Of a stretch of DNA of 64,000 nucleotides, positions 14,730 to 22,891 are shown piece by piece (position 1 is the first letter of the stretch; every line of letters begins with the position of its first letter). A program made the translations under genes and the position numbers. The notes under the pieces are model-generated. The model saw nothing but the letters and a program-made list of their open reading frames with translations. It searched no databases and was not told where the DNA came from. Source of the DNA: an uncultured Clostridia bacterium (lineage in GTDB: Bacteria > Bacillota > Clostridia > Oscillospirales > Ruminococcaceae); contig CAMDZD010000007.1 in assembly GCA_945910815.1 (NCBI GenBank), positions 1 through 64,000 on the forward strand, in the 5' to 3' direction.

Positions 14730-16829
14730 ATGAGCGAGCATAATCACAAACATTGTCATCATCACAATGACAATGACATTTCACATATTCATTCACACCG
14801 CAATCTTATCGGATTCGATGAACATGGAATCCCCACAGTAACTCTGAAAGCCTCACATCACGGAGACGAAAACGAAAATGACGATTCACAGGCTTTCATC
14901 AAAGACTATATGAATGCAGTAAACGAATACAGAAAAACTTTTCCCTCAAAACAGGACGTTATTGACCAGACCCCTGACCCTGCTGTAAGAGAAATGCTTC
15001 TTAGAATGGAACAGCTGGGTATTGATACTGCATTTGACAGATTTGACAAACAAAAACCACAATGTAATTTCGGACTTGCAGGGATATGCTGTAAGATATG
15101 CAACATGGGACCTTGCCGAATCACTGCGAAATCTCCGAAAGGTGTCTGCGGAGCTGATGCTGACTTGATTGTTGCAAAAAATCTTCTCCGTTCAGCAGCT
15201 GCAGGTGCGGCACAGCATGGAATGCATGCAAGGGAAGTTATGCTTGCACTGAAATATGCTGCTGAGGGAAAGCTTGATATACCTATTTTAGGCGAGCAGA
15301 AAATACGAAGTACTGCCGAAGCTTTTGGAATCAAGCAGAAAAACAGACAGCTTAAGAATGTTGCAAAAGACCTTGCGGACGCACTTCTTGATGATTTATC
15401 AAGAACTGTTCCGGCTGAATACAAAACAATTTCAGCCTGTGCATCGCCTGAACGTCAGAAAGTATGGAAAGACCTTGACATTATTCCGATAAGTGCATAT
15501 CATGAAGTTTTTGAAGCGTATCACAAATCGGGCTGTGCAACTGATGGTGACTGGAAATCCATTATGCAACAGTTCTTACGCTGTGGACTTGCATTCACAT
15601 TTTCGGGAGTTGTAGGAGCATCAATCGCAACAGACAGCCTGTTTGGAGTAGGAGACAGAGTTACATCAAAAGTCAATATAGGAGCTTTACAGAAAGGCTA
15701 TGTAAATATTGCAGTACATGGTCATCTTCCTCTGCTTGTAAGTCAGATTGTTGAAGCAGGCAAGCGTGAGGATTTGATTGAGCTTGCCAAATCCAAAGGT
15801 GCAAAGGGAATCAGATTTTACGGAATATGCTGTTCCGGACTTTCGGCAATGTACAGATACAGCGGAGTAATTCCTCTTTCAAACGCTGTTTCCGCTGAAC
15901 TTGTTCTCGGCACGGGTGCATTGGATTTGTGGGTTGCAGATGTTCAGGACGTTTTCCCGTCGATTATGGAAGTTGCAAAATGCTTTAAAACTGTTGTGGT
16001 CACAACGAGTGAATCCGCAAGACTTCCGGGTGCGGAAAGATATGAATATGACCATCATCATTCAAATATAGGCGAAACAAAGATTCTTGCAGAGAAAATT
16101 GTCAGACGTGCAATCGAAAGCTTTGAGGCAAGAAAGGGAATACCTGTTTATATTCCTCCCTATGAAGTTGAGGCAGAAGTCGGATTTTCCGTTGAATATA
16201 TTCACAGACGTTTCGGCAGTATGAAACCTCTTGCTGATGCAGTAAAAAGCGGTCAGATTCTCGGAATCGTCAATATGGTAGGCTGTAACAATCCGAAAGT
16301 TCTGTATGAAAAATGTATTGTTGACGTTGCCGATACCTTGCTGAAAAATAATGTTCTGATTCTTTCAAACGGCTGTGCATCGTTCCCGCTGATGAAGCTT
16401 GGATACTGTGCAGTTTCGGGCAAGGAAAAGGCCGGTGAAAGCCTGCGTGAATTTCTTGAACCTGATTTACCGCCTGTATGGCACGTCGGCGAATGTATTG
16501 ACAATACCCGTTCAAGCGGAATATTTGCAGGTATTGCAGGCGAACTCGGACATAAAATGTATGAACTTCCTTTTGCATTTTCATCTCCCGAATGGGGAAA
16601 CGAAAAGGGACTTGATGCCTCACTCGGTTTCAGACTCAACGGAATCAGTTCATATCACTGCGTTGAGGCACAGATTTACGGTTCAAAAAACGTAATAGAA
16701 TTTATGAAATACGGCACTAAGGAGCTTCTGGGGTCAACAATGAACGTTGATACAGATGCAGTTGCACTTGCCGAAAAAATCGTTGCCGATATGAAAGAAA
16801 AGCGTAAGGCTCTCGGCTGGGATAAATAA
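14730..16829 (+). CDS. cooS: Atypical Ni-Fe carbon monoxide dehydrogenase catalytic subunit
   Basis: A 699-residue CooS-type protein. The N-terminal ~45 residues are His-rich (HNHKHCHHH and more), a likely metal-binding tail. The D- and B-cluster cysteines are complete: Cys112, 120, 121, 124, 129 and 140. For the Ni-Fe C-cluster, His330, Cys368, Cys519, Cys549, Cys589 and Lys626 match known ligands and active-site residues. The ligand equivalent to Cys333 of the Carboxydothermus enzyme (usual motif D-V-Q-C) is Asp407 here (DVQD). CO oxidation is therefore uncertain, and a related reaction is possible. There is no ferredoxin CooF, CooC maturase or ACS gene nearby. It is fourth in the ABC operon, with AAGGAG before the ATG. 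Confidence 0.88.
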   Translation: MSEHNHKHCHHHNDNDISHIHSHRNLIGFDEHGIPTVTLKASHHGDENENDDSQAFIKDYMNAVNEYRKTFPSKQDVIDQTPDPAVREMLLRMEQLGIDTAFDRFDKQKPQCNFGLAGICCKICNMGPCRITAKSPKGVCGADADLIVAKNLLRSAAAGAAQHGMHAREVMLALKYAAEGKLDIPILGEQKIRSTAEAFGIKQKNRQLKNVAKDLADALLDDLSRTVPAEYKTISACASPERQKVWKDLDIIPISAYHEVFEAYHKSGCATDGDWKSIMQQFLRCGLAFTFSGVVGASIATDSLFGVGDRVTSKVNIGALQKGYVNIAVHGHLPLLVSQIVEAGKREDLIELAKSKGAKGIRFYGICCSGLSAMYRYSGVIPLSNAVSAELVLGTGALDLWVADVQDVFPSIMEVAKCFKTVVVTTSESARLPGAERYEYDHHHSNIGETKILAEKIVRRAIESFEARKGIPVYIPPYEVEAEVGFSVEYIHRRFGSMKPLADAVKSGQILGIVNMVGCNNPKVLYEKCIVDVADTLLKNNVLILSNGCASFPLMKLGYCAVSGKEKAGESLREFLEPDLPPVWHVGECIDNTRSSGIFAGIAGELGHKMYELPFAFSSPEWGNEKGLDASLGFRLNGISSYHCVEAQIYGSKNVIEFMKYGTKELLGSTMNVDTDAVALAEKIVADMKEKRKALGWDK

Positions 16830-16849
16830 ATAACGGAGGTAAAAAAATT

Positions 16850-17218
16850 ATGGCTTGTTTTATAGTTCCTGCAACAGAAGCAGTTATTACTACTGTTGCA
16901 ACTAAAATCTTAAAAAAGAAAGGTTCGGAATCAGGAGCAAGATTTGCCGGAAAATTAGATAAATTAAACGGATTACTCTGGGGAGGTTCGGGACTGCTTG
17001 CCTTTGAACATCTCTGGCACGGTGAAATTACACCTTTCTTTCCTTTTCTGACATCGGCTGCTGATACTGAATCCACACAAAGAATGTTATATGAGATGTC
17101 GACTTCAGGTGTTGCTATGGCAGCGGTTGTTACAGCTGTATGGGCAGTAAGTGTTATTTTAGAAAATATTATAAAGAAAAAATCAGCTGAACCGGTATTA
17201 CAGGAGGAAAAACAATGA
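16850..17218 (+). CDS. Small membrane protein, CODH-operon gene 5
   Basis: A 122-residue protein not recognised by function. It starts MACFIVPATEA, has a basic patch (ILKKKGSESGARFAGK), then two probable membrane helices (about 42-65 around LLWGGSGLLAFEHLWHGE, and about 88-110) and a charged tail. A conserved-looking EHLWHGE motif in the first helix could bind metal. It lies 20 bases after cooS behind GGAGG and overlaps the next gene as ATGA. Co-transcription with the importer and CODH suggests a membrane partner for one of them, but no function can be assigned. Confidence 0.75.
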   Translation: MACFIVPATEAVITTVATKILKKKGSESGARFAGKLDKLNGLLWGGSGLLAFEHLWHGEITPFFPFLTSAADTESTQRMLYEMSTSGVAMAAVVTAVWAVSVILENIIKKKSAEPVLQEEKQ

Positions 17219-17517
17219 CACTTCTTCTTACTGTTATTGCAGCTGTAATATCAACTGCTGTATGGTATTCAAACAAATCCGCAAGAGAGCTTAAATGCGG
17301 AATACTGTGCTATATGTTCTGGGGAGCTTCACTTATGTGGCTTGTTGATGCAGTAGTTGAATATATTGAAATGGGTTCAGAATATTTTCAGCCTTCTGTC
17401 TCGGATATGCTGAATGATACATTTCTCGGATTTTCTGTAATTGCTCTTGCTCTGATTGTATGGGTGATTTATCTGCTTATAAAAGACCCGAAGAATATTA
17501 TAAAAAATAATCACTGA
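17215..17517 (+). CDS. Small membrane protein, CODH-operon gene 6
   Basis: A 100-residue protein with three hydrophobic segments (about 1-19, 28-50 and 72-92), including CGILCYMFWGASLMWLVDAVVEY with two Cys. The start overlaps the previous stop (ATGA), so the two small proteins are translationally coupled and may form a complex. The function is unknown. The TGA at 17515-17517 ends the operon with no obvious terminator. Confidence 0.72.
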   Translation: MTLLLTVIAAVISTAVWYSNKSARELKCGILCYMFWGASLMWLVDAVVEYIEMGSEYFQPSVSDMLNDTFLGFSVIALALIVWVIYLLIKDPKNIIKNNH

Positions 17518-17582
17518 GGAAATACATGAAAAGACAGGGATTCCATTAATATTTTTATTTCCTGAAAAAACTTGATTTTTAC

Positions 17583-17611
17583 TTGACTTTAAATCTTTTA
17601 AAGGCTAAAAT
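17583..17611 (+). promoter_or_regulatory. Promoter of the phosphoesterase gene
   Basis: TTGACT (17583-17588), 17-base spacer, TAAAAT (17606-17611), about 30 bases before the ATG at 17645. Confidence 0.7.
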
Positions 17612-17644
17612 AATATTAAGATTAATATAAGGGAGTGAAAATAT

Positions 17645-18328
17645 ATGATATATATTACCGGAGACATACACTGTTCAGCAGAACCAATTTATGAACTTTA
17701 TCAAAAATATAAGCCGAAAGCAGAAGATATTATAGTAATTCTCGGAGATGTGGGCGTTAATTATACAGGCAGGCTTCAGGACAGAATACTTAAAGAAAAT
17801 TTATCCGCATTGAAATCTGTTTTCTTCTGTGTTCATGGAAATCACGAAAACCGTCCGCAGAATATCGGAACATACATGGAGAAAAACTGGAATGGCGGAA
17901 GAGTTCTTTATGAAGAAGATTTTCCGAATATTCTTTTCCCCGTTGACGGTGATATTTTTGAACTTCATAACAAAAAATGCCTTGTAATCGGCGGAGCATA
18001 CAGTGTTGACAAGCTATACCGTATCAGAATGGGATATAACTGGTGGCCTGATGAACAGCCAAGTCCGGCAATAAAGGAATATGTCGAAAAACAGATAAAA
18101 AGCAGTAAAACAGATGTTGTATTCTCTCATACCTGTCCTTTTAAGTATATTCCGACTGAATGTTTTCTGCCGTCAATAGACCAGTCAGAAGTTGATAACA
18201 GTACGGAAAAATGGCTTGATAAAATTGAAGAATCCATTGATTATAAAGCGTGGTATGTGGGACACTGGCATATAAACAAGCGTATAGACAAAATGCATTT
18301 TTTACTGCATGATATCGAAATTCTTTAA
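17645..18328 (+). CDS. Calcineurin-like metallophosphoesterase
   Basis: A 227-residue cytoplasmic protein with the full metallophosphoesterase signature: GDIH (near residue 6), ILGDVGVNY (about 32-40), GNHE (about 65-68), SHTC (near 161) and GHWH (near 201). It binds two metals and hydrolyses a phosphomonoester or diester. The substrate is not evident. It has its own promoter and is followed 18 bases later by the beta-helix gene, with which it may be co-transcribed. Confidence 0.88.
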   Translation: MIYITGDIHCSAEPIYELYQKYKPKAEDIIVILGDVGVNYTGRLQDRILKENLSALKSVFFCVHGNHENRPQNIGTYMEKNWNGGRVLYEEDFPNILFPVDGDIFELHNKKCLVIGGAYSVDKLYRIRMGYNWWPDEQPSPAIKEYVEKQIKSSKTDVVFSHTCPFKYIPTECFLPSIDQSEVDNSTEKWLDKIEESIDYKAWYVGHWHINKRIDKMHFLLHDIEIL

Positions 18329-18346
18329 TATTACGGAGATAATTGA

Positions 18347-19585
18347 ATGAAAATAAGTAAACTGGCAATAGTTTTTTCGGCAGTATCTGTATTAGCTTTT
18401 CCGTTAAATGTCAGTGCAAACGAAATATCGGATTCCTTTACAGTTAAAGGCGATGTAAATGCTGACGGTGAATTTAATGTTGCAGATGTTATAGCATTGC
18501 AGAAGTGGTTGCTGAATGATGAAACGGTATTGAAAGACTGGAAAGCAGGTGACTTTTCAGATGATGATAAGCTCAATGTATCTGACCTCTGTATGATGAA
18601 AAGCAGATTGATTAATAATAAGCCACAGAATAACATTCACGTTACAAATGTTGAAGAATTGTTTACTGCTTTAAGAAATGCCAAAGCCGGAAATATAATT
18701 GAAGTTGAATCAGGAATATATGACTATACAACATATCAGGTAGCGAATAAATTTGATACAAGTGCAGAGGGAACGGAATATGCTCCGATAACACTGAAAG
18801 CTGTCGACCCCGACAATCCGCCTGTACTGACCGGAAACAATACCGCAAACGGATATGTTCTCCATATTACGGGAGATTACTGGATTGTTGAAAATATCTG
18901 TTTTACTAATTCTCAGAAAGGAATTGTACTTGATAATTCCAATAATACAATTATAAGGAACTGCGAAGTTTATAATACCGGTTCTGAAGCAATTGCCGTC
19001 CGTGACGGAAGTTCATACTGTACAATTGAAAAATGCAGTATACATGATACCGGAAAAAATTCTCCCGGCTATGGTGAGGGTGTATATATCGGAAGTGCAA
19101 AGTCAACAACCGGATTTGACTATAAATGCGATTACAATACAGTAAAGGACTGTGTTTTTAAAAATGTTACGGCAGAACATATTGACGTCAAGGAATATAC
19201 TACCGGAACGGAAATCTGTGGCTGTACATTCTACGGTGACGGTATGACCGGTGAAAACTATGCAGGCAGTTTTATAGATATTAAAGGAAATAATGTTAAT
19301 GTACATCACAACACCGGCTACCGCAACGAAAATAAAAAAATAGTTTCTGCATTTGAACTTCATGAACAGGTTGAAGGCTGGGGTTATCATTGTATTTTTA
19401 CAGATAATATACTTTATATGAATCAGCCTTACGGTGCGGAGGATACAAGCCGGAGAATGTATGTTGTTGACGGCTGGTACAGTGATTTTTCAGTTAAAAA
19501 CAATCAGGTTGATTACGGAAACGGTCTTGTTTCTGCTGACAGCCGGGAATTTTATAATTCAGATTATGTAACATATCTTGACTGA
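18347..19585 (+). CDS. Secreted right-handed beta-helix protein with N-terminal dockerin
   Basis: A 412-residue exported protein. Residues 1-24 are a signal peptide (KISKLAIVFSAVSVLAFPLNVSANE). A dockerin-like pair of calcium repeats follows (about 34-90: GDVNADGEFNVADVIALQKWLL and FSDDDKLNVSDLCMMKSRLI). The remainder is a parallel beta-helix with repeats such as NCEVYNTGSEAIAV and GVYIGS, resembling polysaccharide lyases of the pectate-lyase superfamily. Catalytic residues cannot be placed with confidence, so substrate and even activity are uncertain. The N-terminal dockerin is unusual; most are C-terminal. Confidence 0.8.
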   Translation: MKISKLAIVFSAVSVLAFPLNVSANEISDSFTVKGDVNADGEFNVADVIALQKWLLNDETVLKDWKAGDFSDDDKLNVSDLCMMKSRLINNKPQNNIHVTNVEELFTALRNAKAGNIIEVESGIYDYTTYQVANKFDTSAEGTEYAPITLKAVDPDNPPVLTGNNTANGYVLHITGDYWIVENICFTNSQKGIVLDNSNNTIIRNCEVYNTGSEAIAVRDGSSYCTIEKCSIHDTGKNSPGYGEGVYIGSAKSTTGFDYKCDYNTVKDCVFKNVTAEHIDVKEYTTGTEICGCTFYGDGMTGENYAGSFIDIKGNNVNVHHNTGYRNENKKIVSAFELHEQVEGWGYHCIFTDNILYMNQPYGAEDTSRRMYVVDGWYSDFSVKNNQVDYGNGLVSADSREFYNSDYVTYLD

Positions 19586-19597
19586 CTTTATAATAAA

Positions 19598-19630
19598 AAC
19601 GGCTGTCACTGCAACAGCCGTTAATTTTTT
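19598..19630 (+). terminator. Intrinsic terminator after the beta-helix gene
   Basis: AACGGCTGT/ACAGCCGTT stem (19598-19606, 19614-19622) followed by TTAATTTTTTA, between convergent genes. Confidence 0.8.
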
Positions 19631-20597
19631 ATCTGTAAAAATTCTGCATTTTTTCTATCTCCTGTTTCATTTCGTCAGCAAGGCTCTGCGGTGACAATAC
19701 TTTTACCCACGAACCCTGTGAAAGAAGATACATAATAATTCCTCTGCCCTGATTTACTTCCGCTTCGATTATGCTTTTGTTTCCGTTTTTCTCAACTACC
19801 TTTGCAGTCGGAAGGCGGTCAAGAACTGCCTGAAGGGATAATCCGGAAAATTCAAATCGTATTTTAACATTTTTCCCCGGAAACATAAACTGATTTTTTT
19901 CACGCAAATCGCCTTCGTCAAAATCATATTTTTTCTCCAGCTGAAATTTTTCACGGTGTTCCGTAATTGATGAAATCCTGTCAATTCTGAAATACACCGG
20001 TTTGTATTCAGTGTCATCTGACATATAGGCTATCATATAGAAATAATATTCGCTGAACATAACCGATACCGGCTTGATTTTATGCTTTACTTCATCACGG
20101 TTCATTTTATAATATGTTATAGTAATAGTATGCTTTTCCTCAATTGAACGGATAATTTTCCATAGATTATCAATAACGCTGTGGCAGTCGGATTTTACTT
20201 CGTGATAGTGATATATTTCTTTTCTTATAATATTTTCAAGCATTGTCCTGTCCTGAATGGTTGTGAATTTTTTCAGCTTTGAAATAAGTGTCAGGACTTG
20301 TTCCTTGTTCAAGGCACGGCTACCCAGAATTATTTTTACAAGTGAAAAAAGTTCCTTGTTTTTCAGAAATTCATCACTGTTTAGTATGTATGCCTTATCT
20401 TTATAGGAATATGCAAGCTCTGCATTCTGCATAAGCTCACGGTGTTCGGAAAGAAAATTCTGAATTTCAGCAATATCACGGCTTATGCTTTTTTTTGATA
20501 CTTCATATTCAACAGCAAGCTTTTTGACTGAAATCATTTCACCCTTTAATGCACGGAAAAAAATTTCAAGCAGACGTTCATTTTTCTGATGTTCCAT
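19629..20597 (-). CDS. WYL-domain transcriptional regulator
   Basis: A 322-residue regulator. An N-terminal winged helix-turn-helix (ISVKKLAVEYEVSKKSISRDIAEIQNFL, about 22-50) is followed by a WYL domain (about 150-230, with ITITYYKM, KIKPVSVMFSEYYFYMIAYM and YFRIDRI) and a WCX C-terminal region. WYL domains sense small ligands or nucleic acid. The ATG at 20597 is downstream of a TATAAT at 20634-20629; a longer reading from 20687 would begin upstream of that -10 and is rejected. GGGAGG precedes the start at a long spacing of about 13 bases. The target is unknown. Confidence 0.85.
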   Translation of the reverse strand: MEHQKNERLLEIFFRALKGEMISVKKLAVEYEVSKKSISRDIAEIQNFLSEHRELMQNAELAYSYKDKAYILNSDEFLKNKELFSLVKIILGSRALNKEQVLTLISKLKKFTTIQDRTMLENIIRKEIYHYHEVKSDCHSVIDNLWKIIRSIEEKHTITITYYKMNRDEVKHKIKPVSVMFSEYYFYMIAYMSDDTEYKPVYFRIDRISSITEHREKFQLEKKYDFDEGDLREKNQFMFPGKNVKIRFEFSGLSLQAVLDRLPTAKVVEKNGNKSIIEAEVNQGRGIIMYLLSQGSWVKVLSPQSLADEMKQEIEKMQNFYR

Positions 20598-20832
20598 ATT
20601 TTTTATAAGACCTCCCTGTTTGTATTCTATTATATCAGACAACAGGGACAAATGTATGTCTCTTTGAAAAACTTCTGTATTTTGCATAAGATTTTTATAA
20701 ATTTTCTGAACATTTTTGTATTCGATAAAAACTCCCTCGCCTGATTTATGATAATCGCCTATAAGTTTTGTTTGATATATACAAATCTAATTTAATAATT
20801 TATATATAACTGACGAATATGGCAAAATTTCC

Positions 20833-20927
20833 TTGACTTGATATGCTTTTTGTGTTAAAATATATAAAGAAAATTTGTACATTAATTATTTTTACGGAAA
20901 GAAAGAAATCATATGGACAAAATATAG
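20833..20927 (+). pseudogene. Promoter and four-codon start of a gene truncated by repeat insertion
   Basis: TTGACT (20833-20838), 17-base spacer, TAAAAT (20856-20861), then a GGAAAGAAAG ribosome site and ATG GAC AAA ATA TAG (20913-20927). The frame closes exactly where the 54-base repeat begins (20923). It looks like a working gene start cut off by an insertion or deletion. The rest of 20598-21137 has no open frame of note. Confidence 0.5.
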
Positions 20928-21006
20928 TCGACCTACTTGACAAAAGGAAGGGAAAATAGTAAAATAAAGATATGAGTAAAAGTATAAGAATTCTCTTATT
21001 CATATC
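20923..21006 (+). repeat. Inverted copy B of the 54-base promoter repeat, with hairpin
   Basis: 20923-20976 matches the reverse complement of 54-1 at 53 of 54 positions. It carries TTGACA (20937-20942), a 17-base spacer and TAAAAT (20960-20965). Directly at the expected start is a hairpin (GATATGA 20969-20975 with TCATATC 21000-21006, inner ATAAGA/TCTTAT) followed by CTTTTTCC, so any transcript would be very short. No gene follows on this strand. It is probably a remnant of a mobile element. Confidence 0.7.
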
Positions 21007-21137
21007 CTTTTTCCTCTCTCTTTTAATAATTATGAAGTTTGTCTTTTTACGCTTTTATTATAAAATACAAGAGAAAATTATTCTATCATAATATTGATAA
21101 ATTCAGTTTAAATTTTGGTAAAAGAAAAGCAGAATAA

Positions 21138-22637
21138 TCAGGTCTGAATAAGTGTTTCATCAGCAAGTTCCGAAAGAAATTTTGCAACGGAAATATTATC
21201 CCGTCTTTCGGGCGGAATCATATGTATAATCTGATTAAGGGCATTAGTTGCCGAAGCTACGGCAATCGTTTCAGTGCATATACGCATTCTGTCACTAAGC
21301 ATCTGCATAATATAGCTGTTTTCCTGACACCAGCAGTTTATGGACGGAAGAAAAATTCCGTCCTTTTCCGATGCAAGAAGTATATGTATATTCTGATTTT
21401 CAGTAATAATTTCTGCAAGCGAACGCAGTTCCCTTGAATACTGCTCCGGTGAAATGAATATTTTTTTCCCGCATCCAAGCGAAAGGCTTTCGCTTACAAT
21501 ATTTTTAAGCTTTGAGCTTTCAACAAGTTTTTCAAGCTGAAAAATAAGAAATGAATTTTTTTTCTGAATATTATTTTCCGAATGTATCAATGAACGCTGA
21601 CGGGCAATGCTGTTTATTTCCATAATATTTCTGAAAATATCTGAATTTGAATCAATGCCATTATCGGAAAGAATTTCGCTGACAAGTTCCGGACTCACTG
21701 CAAAAAATGCCGGAACAGGTAAAAATGCGTAAAAAGTACCTCTCTGACTGAAGTCGGGAGTGTCTGAAAGTATCTGAAGCATTTCTGCAAATCTGAAATC
21801 AGTAAAAAGTGGCTGACATCTTGATGTAATATGCCTTGCCATTTCCTCCTGACGTATGACAATATCGCTGTCAGTAAATATCATAGTCTGCGATATTTCC
21901 CTGCCGGCTGATGAACCGAACATTGACACGGCATTATTAATTAAAAAGAATGAACAGCCTATTATTAATTCATCATAATACTGAAAGTAATTCCAGCTTG
22001 CATTCTGATGAAAAAGCACTGAACTGAATATATTGAAAAATTTGCGGAAATCATCGCCCGAACCCGAATACTGAATTGTAAATACTGCACGGAAATTTCT
22101 TTTAAGCAGTTTTTTAAGGCGTGCCGTAAAGCTTTCCGAATAATTTCTGTCCTCCCATAGCCAGCGGAAACCCTCTGTATCAACAAACAATAAATTTGCC
22201 GGTTCGGAAAGGGATTCGGCATAATCAAGCATTTCCTGCGTTGCACGTCTGCGACCCTCATTGCCCTCATAGCATACGGCTGTTGCGTTTTTTTCTTTTG
22301 CATTTCCGAAAAGGAGCTGTGTTTTGAATTTATTCCTGCTGTTGTTTTTCCCCGAAAGAGCATAGCGGAGATGATGTTCAATTTCATCATGACTTGAAAA
22401 ATCCTCATGCGGAAAGATACTTCCCAATGCTCTGCCAAGTTCCTCATCGCTGTGATTATTAAGAATGTACTGTATTATATCTTCAAAGTATACGGATTTT
22501 TCTGTAATGGCTCGTGAACCTGTTCTCCATTTGCTTACAAGGCTTGCATCAACGTGGAGAATATGTGCAGTATCAGCAGTTGAGATTTTAAGAAAATTCA
22601 TTATATATCCGAGTGTGGATATTCCTTTGCCTTTCAT
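21138..22637 (-). CDS. XRE-type helix-turn-helix protein with a large unknown domain
   Basis: A 499-residue protein. The N-terminal ~70 residues form a Cro/C1-like helix-turn-helix (ISTADTAHILHVDASLVSKWRTGSR). The remaining ~420 residues form a mostly soluble domain that I cannot assign, with a hydrophobic stretch near LIIGCSFFLINNAVSMFG and AVCYEGNEGRRRATQEMLDY. It may be a sensor domain. The ATG follows AAAGGAGACAA. The gene stands alone, divergent from the hydantoinase operon across a shared 254-base region, and could regulate it, but nothing proves that. Confidence 0.75.
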   Translation of the reverse strand: MKGKGISTLGYIMNFLKISTADTAHILHVDASLVSKWRTGSRAITEKSVYFEDIIQYILNNHSDEELGRALGSIFPHEDFSSHDEIEHHLRYALSGKNNSRNKFKTQLLFGNAKEKNATAVCYEGNEGRRRATQEMLDYAESLSEPANLLFVDTEGFRWLWEDRNYSESFTARLKKLLKRNFRAVFTIQYSGSGDDFRKFFNIFSSVLFHQNASWNYFQYYDELIIGCSFFLINNAVSMFGSSAGREISQTMIFTDSDIVIRQEEMARHITSRCQPLFTDFRFAEMLQILSDTPDFSQRGTFYAFLPVPAFFAVSPELVSEILSDNGIDSNSDIFRNIMEINSIARQRSLIHSENNIQKKNSFLIFQLEKLVESSKLKNIVSESLSLGCGKKIFISPEQYSRELRSLAEIITENQNIHILLASEKDGIFLPSINCWCQENSYIMQMLSDRMRICTETIAVASATNALNQIIHMIPPERRDNISVAKFLSELADETLIQT

Positions 22638-22674
22638 ATTTTATTGTCTCCTTTCCCCTGAAAAATATATTCAA

Positions 22675-22703
22675 ATTATACTATATATTGTTTTTCGTGT
22701 CAA
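22675..22703 (-). promoter_or_regulatory. Consensus promoter of the XRE-type gene
   Basis: Minus strand TTGACA (22703-22698), 17-base spacer, TATAAT (22680-22675). Confidence 0.85.
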
Positions 22704-22760
22704 TATAATGTGTGTCAGTTTTATGTCAATGAAGCGGATTTGACAAAAGGCTTTATTTTA

Positions 22761-22821
22761 TTGACTTTATGAGCTTAATCTGTTAAGATATAGACAGTTA
22801 CAGAAAACGTTATCCGGATAA
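22761..22821 (+). promoter_or_regulatory. Hydantoinase operon promoter with downstream palindromes
   Basis: TTGACT (22761-22766), 17-base spacer, TAAGAT (22784-22789). Just after the expected start are GAAAACGTTATC (22803-22814), which shares 12 bases with a cre-like box at 37446-37459 (opposite strand), and the overlapping perfect 12-base palindrome TTATCCGGATAA (22810-22821). Both could be repressor sites. Confidence 0.6.
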
Positions 22822-22891
22822 ATAATTCATTAAGTAACTTTTAAGGCTTATAAACAAACTTGTATGTTTTATTAGGAAAGAAGGATTTATC

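Noticed and set aside
14730..16829. Hydroxylamine reductase (Hcp) instead of CODH
   Set aside because: The order and spacing of the six N-terminal cysteines and the later His, Cys and Lys residues follow CooS, and the N-terminal cluster motif of Hcp is absent.
16850..17517. The two small membrane proteins as a toxin or phage holin pair
   Set aside because: They are co-transcribed with metabolic genes and lack phage or toxin context; the lengths and charged tails fit an accessory membrane complex better.
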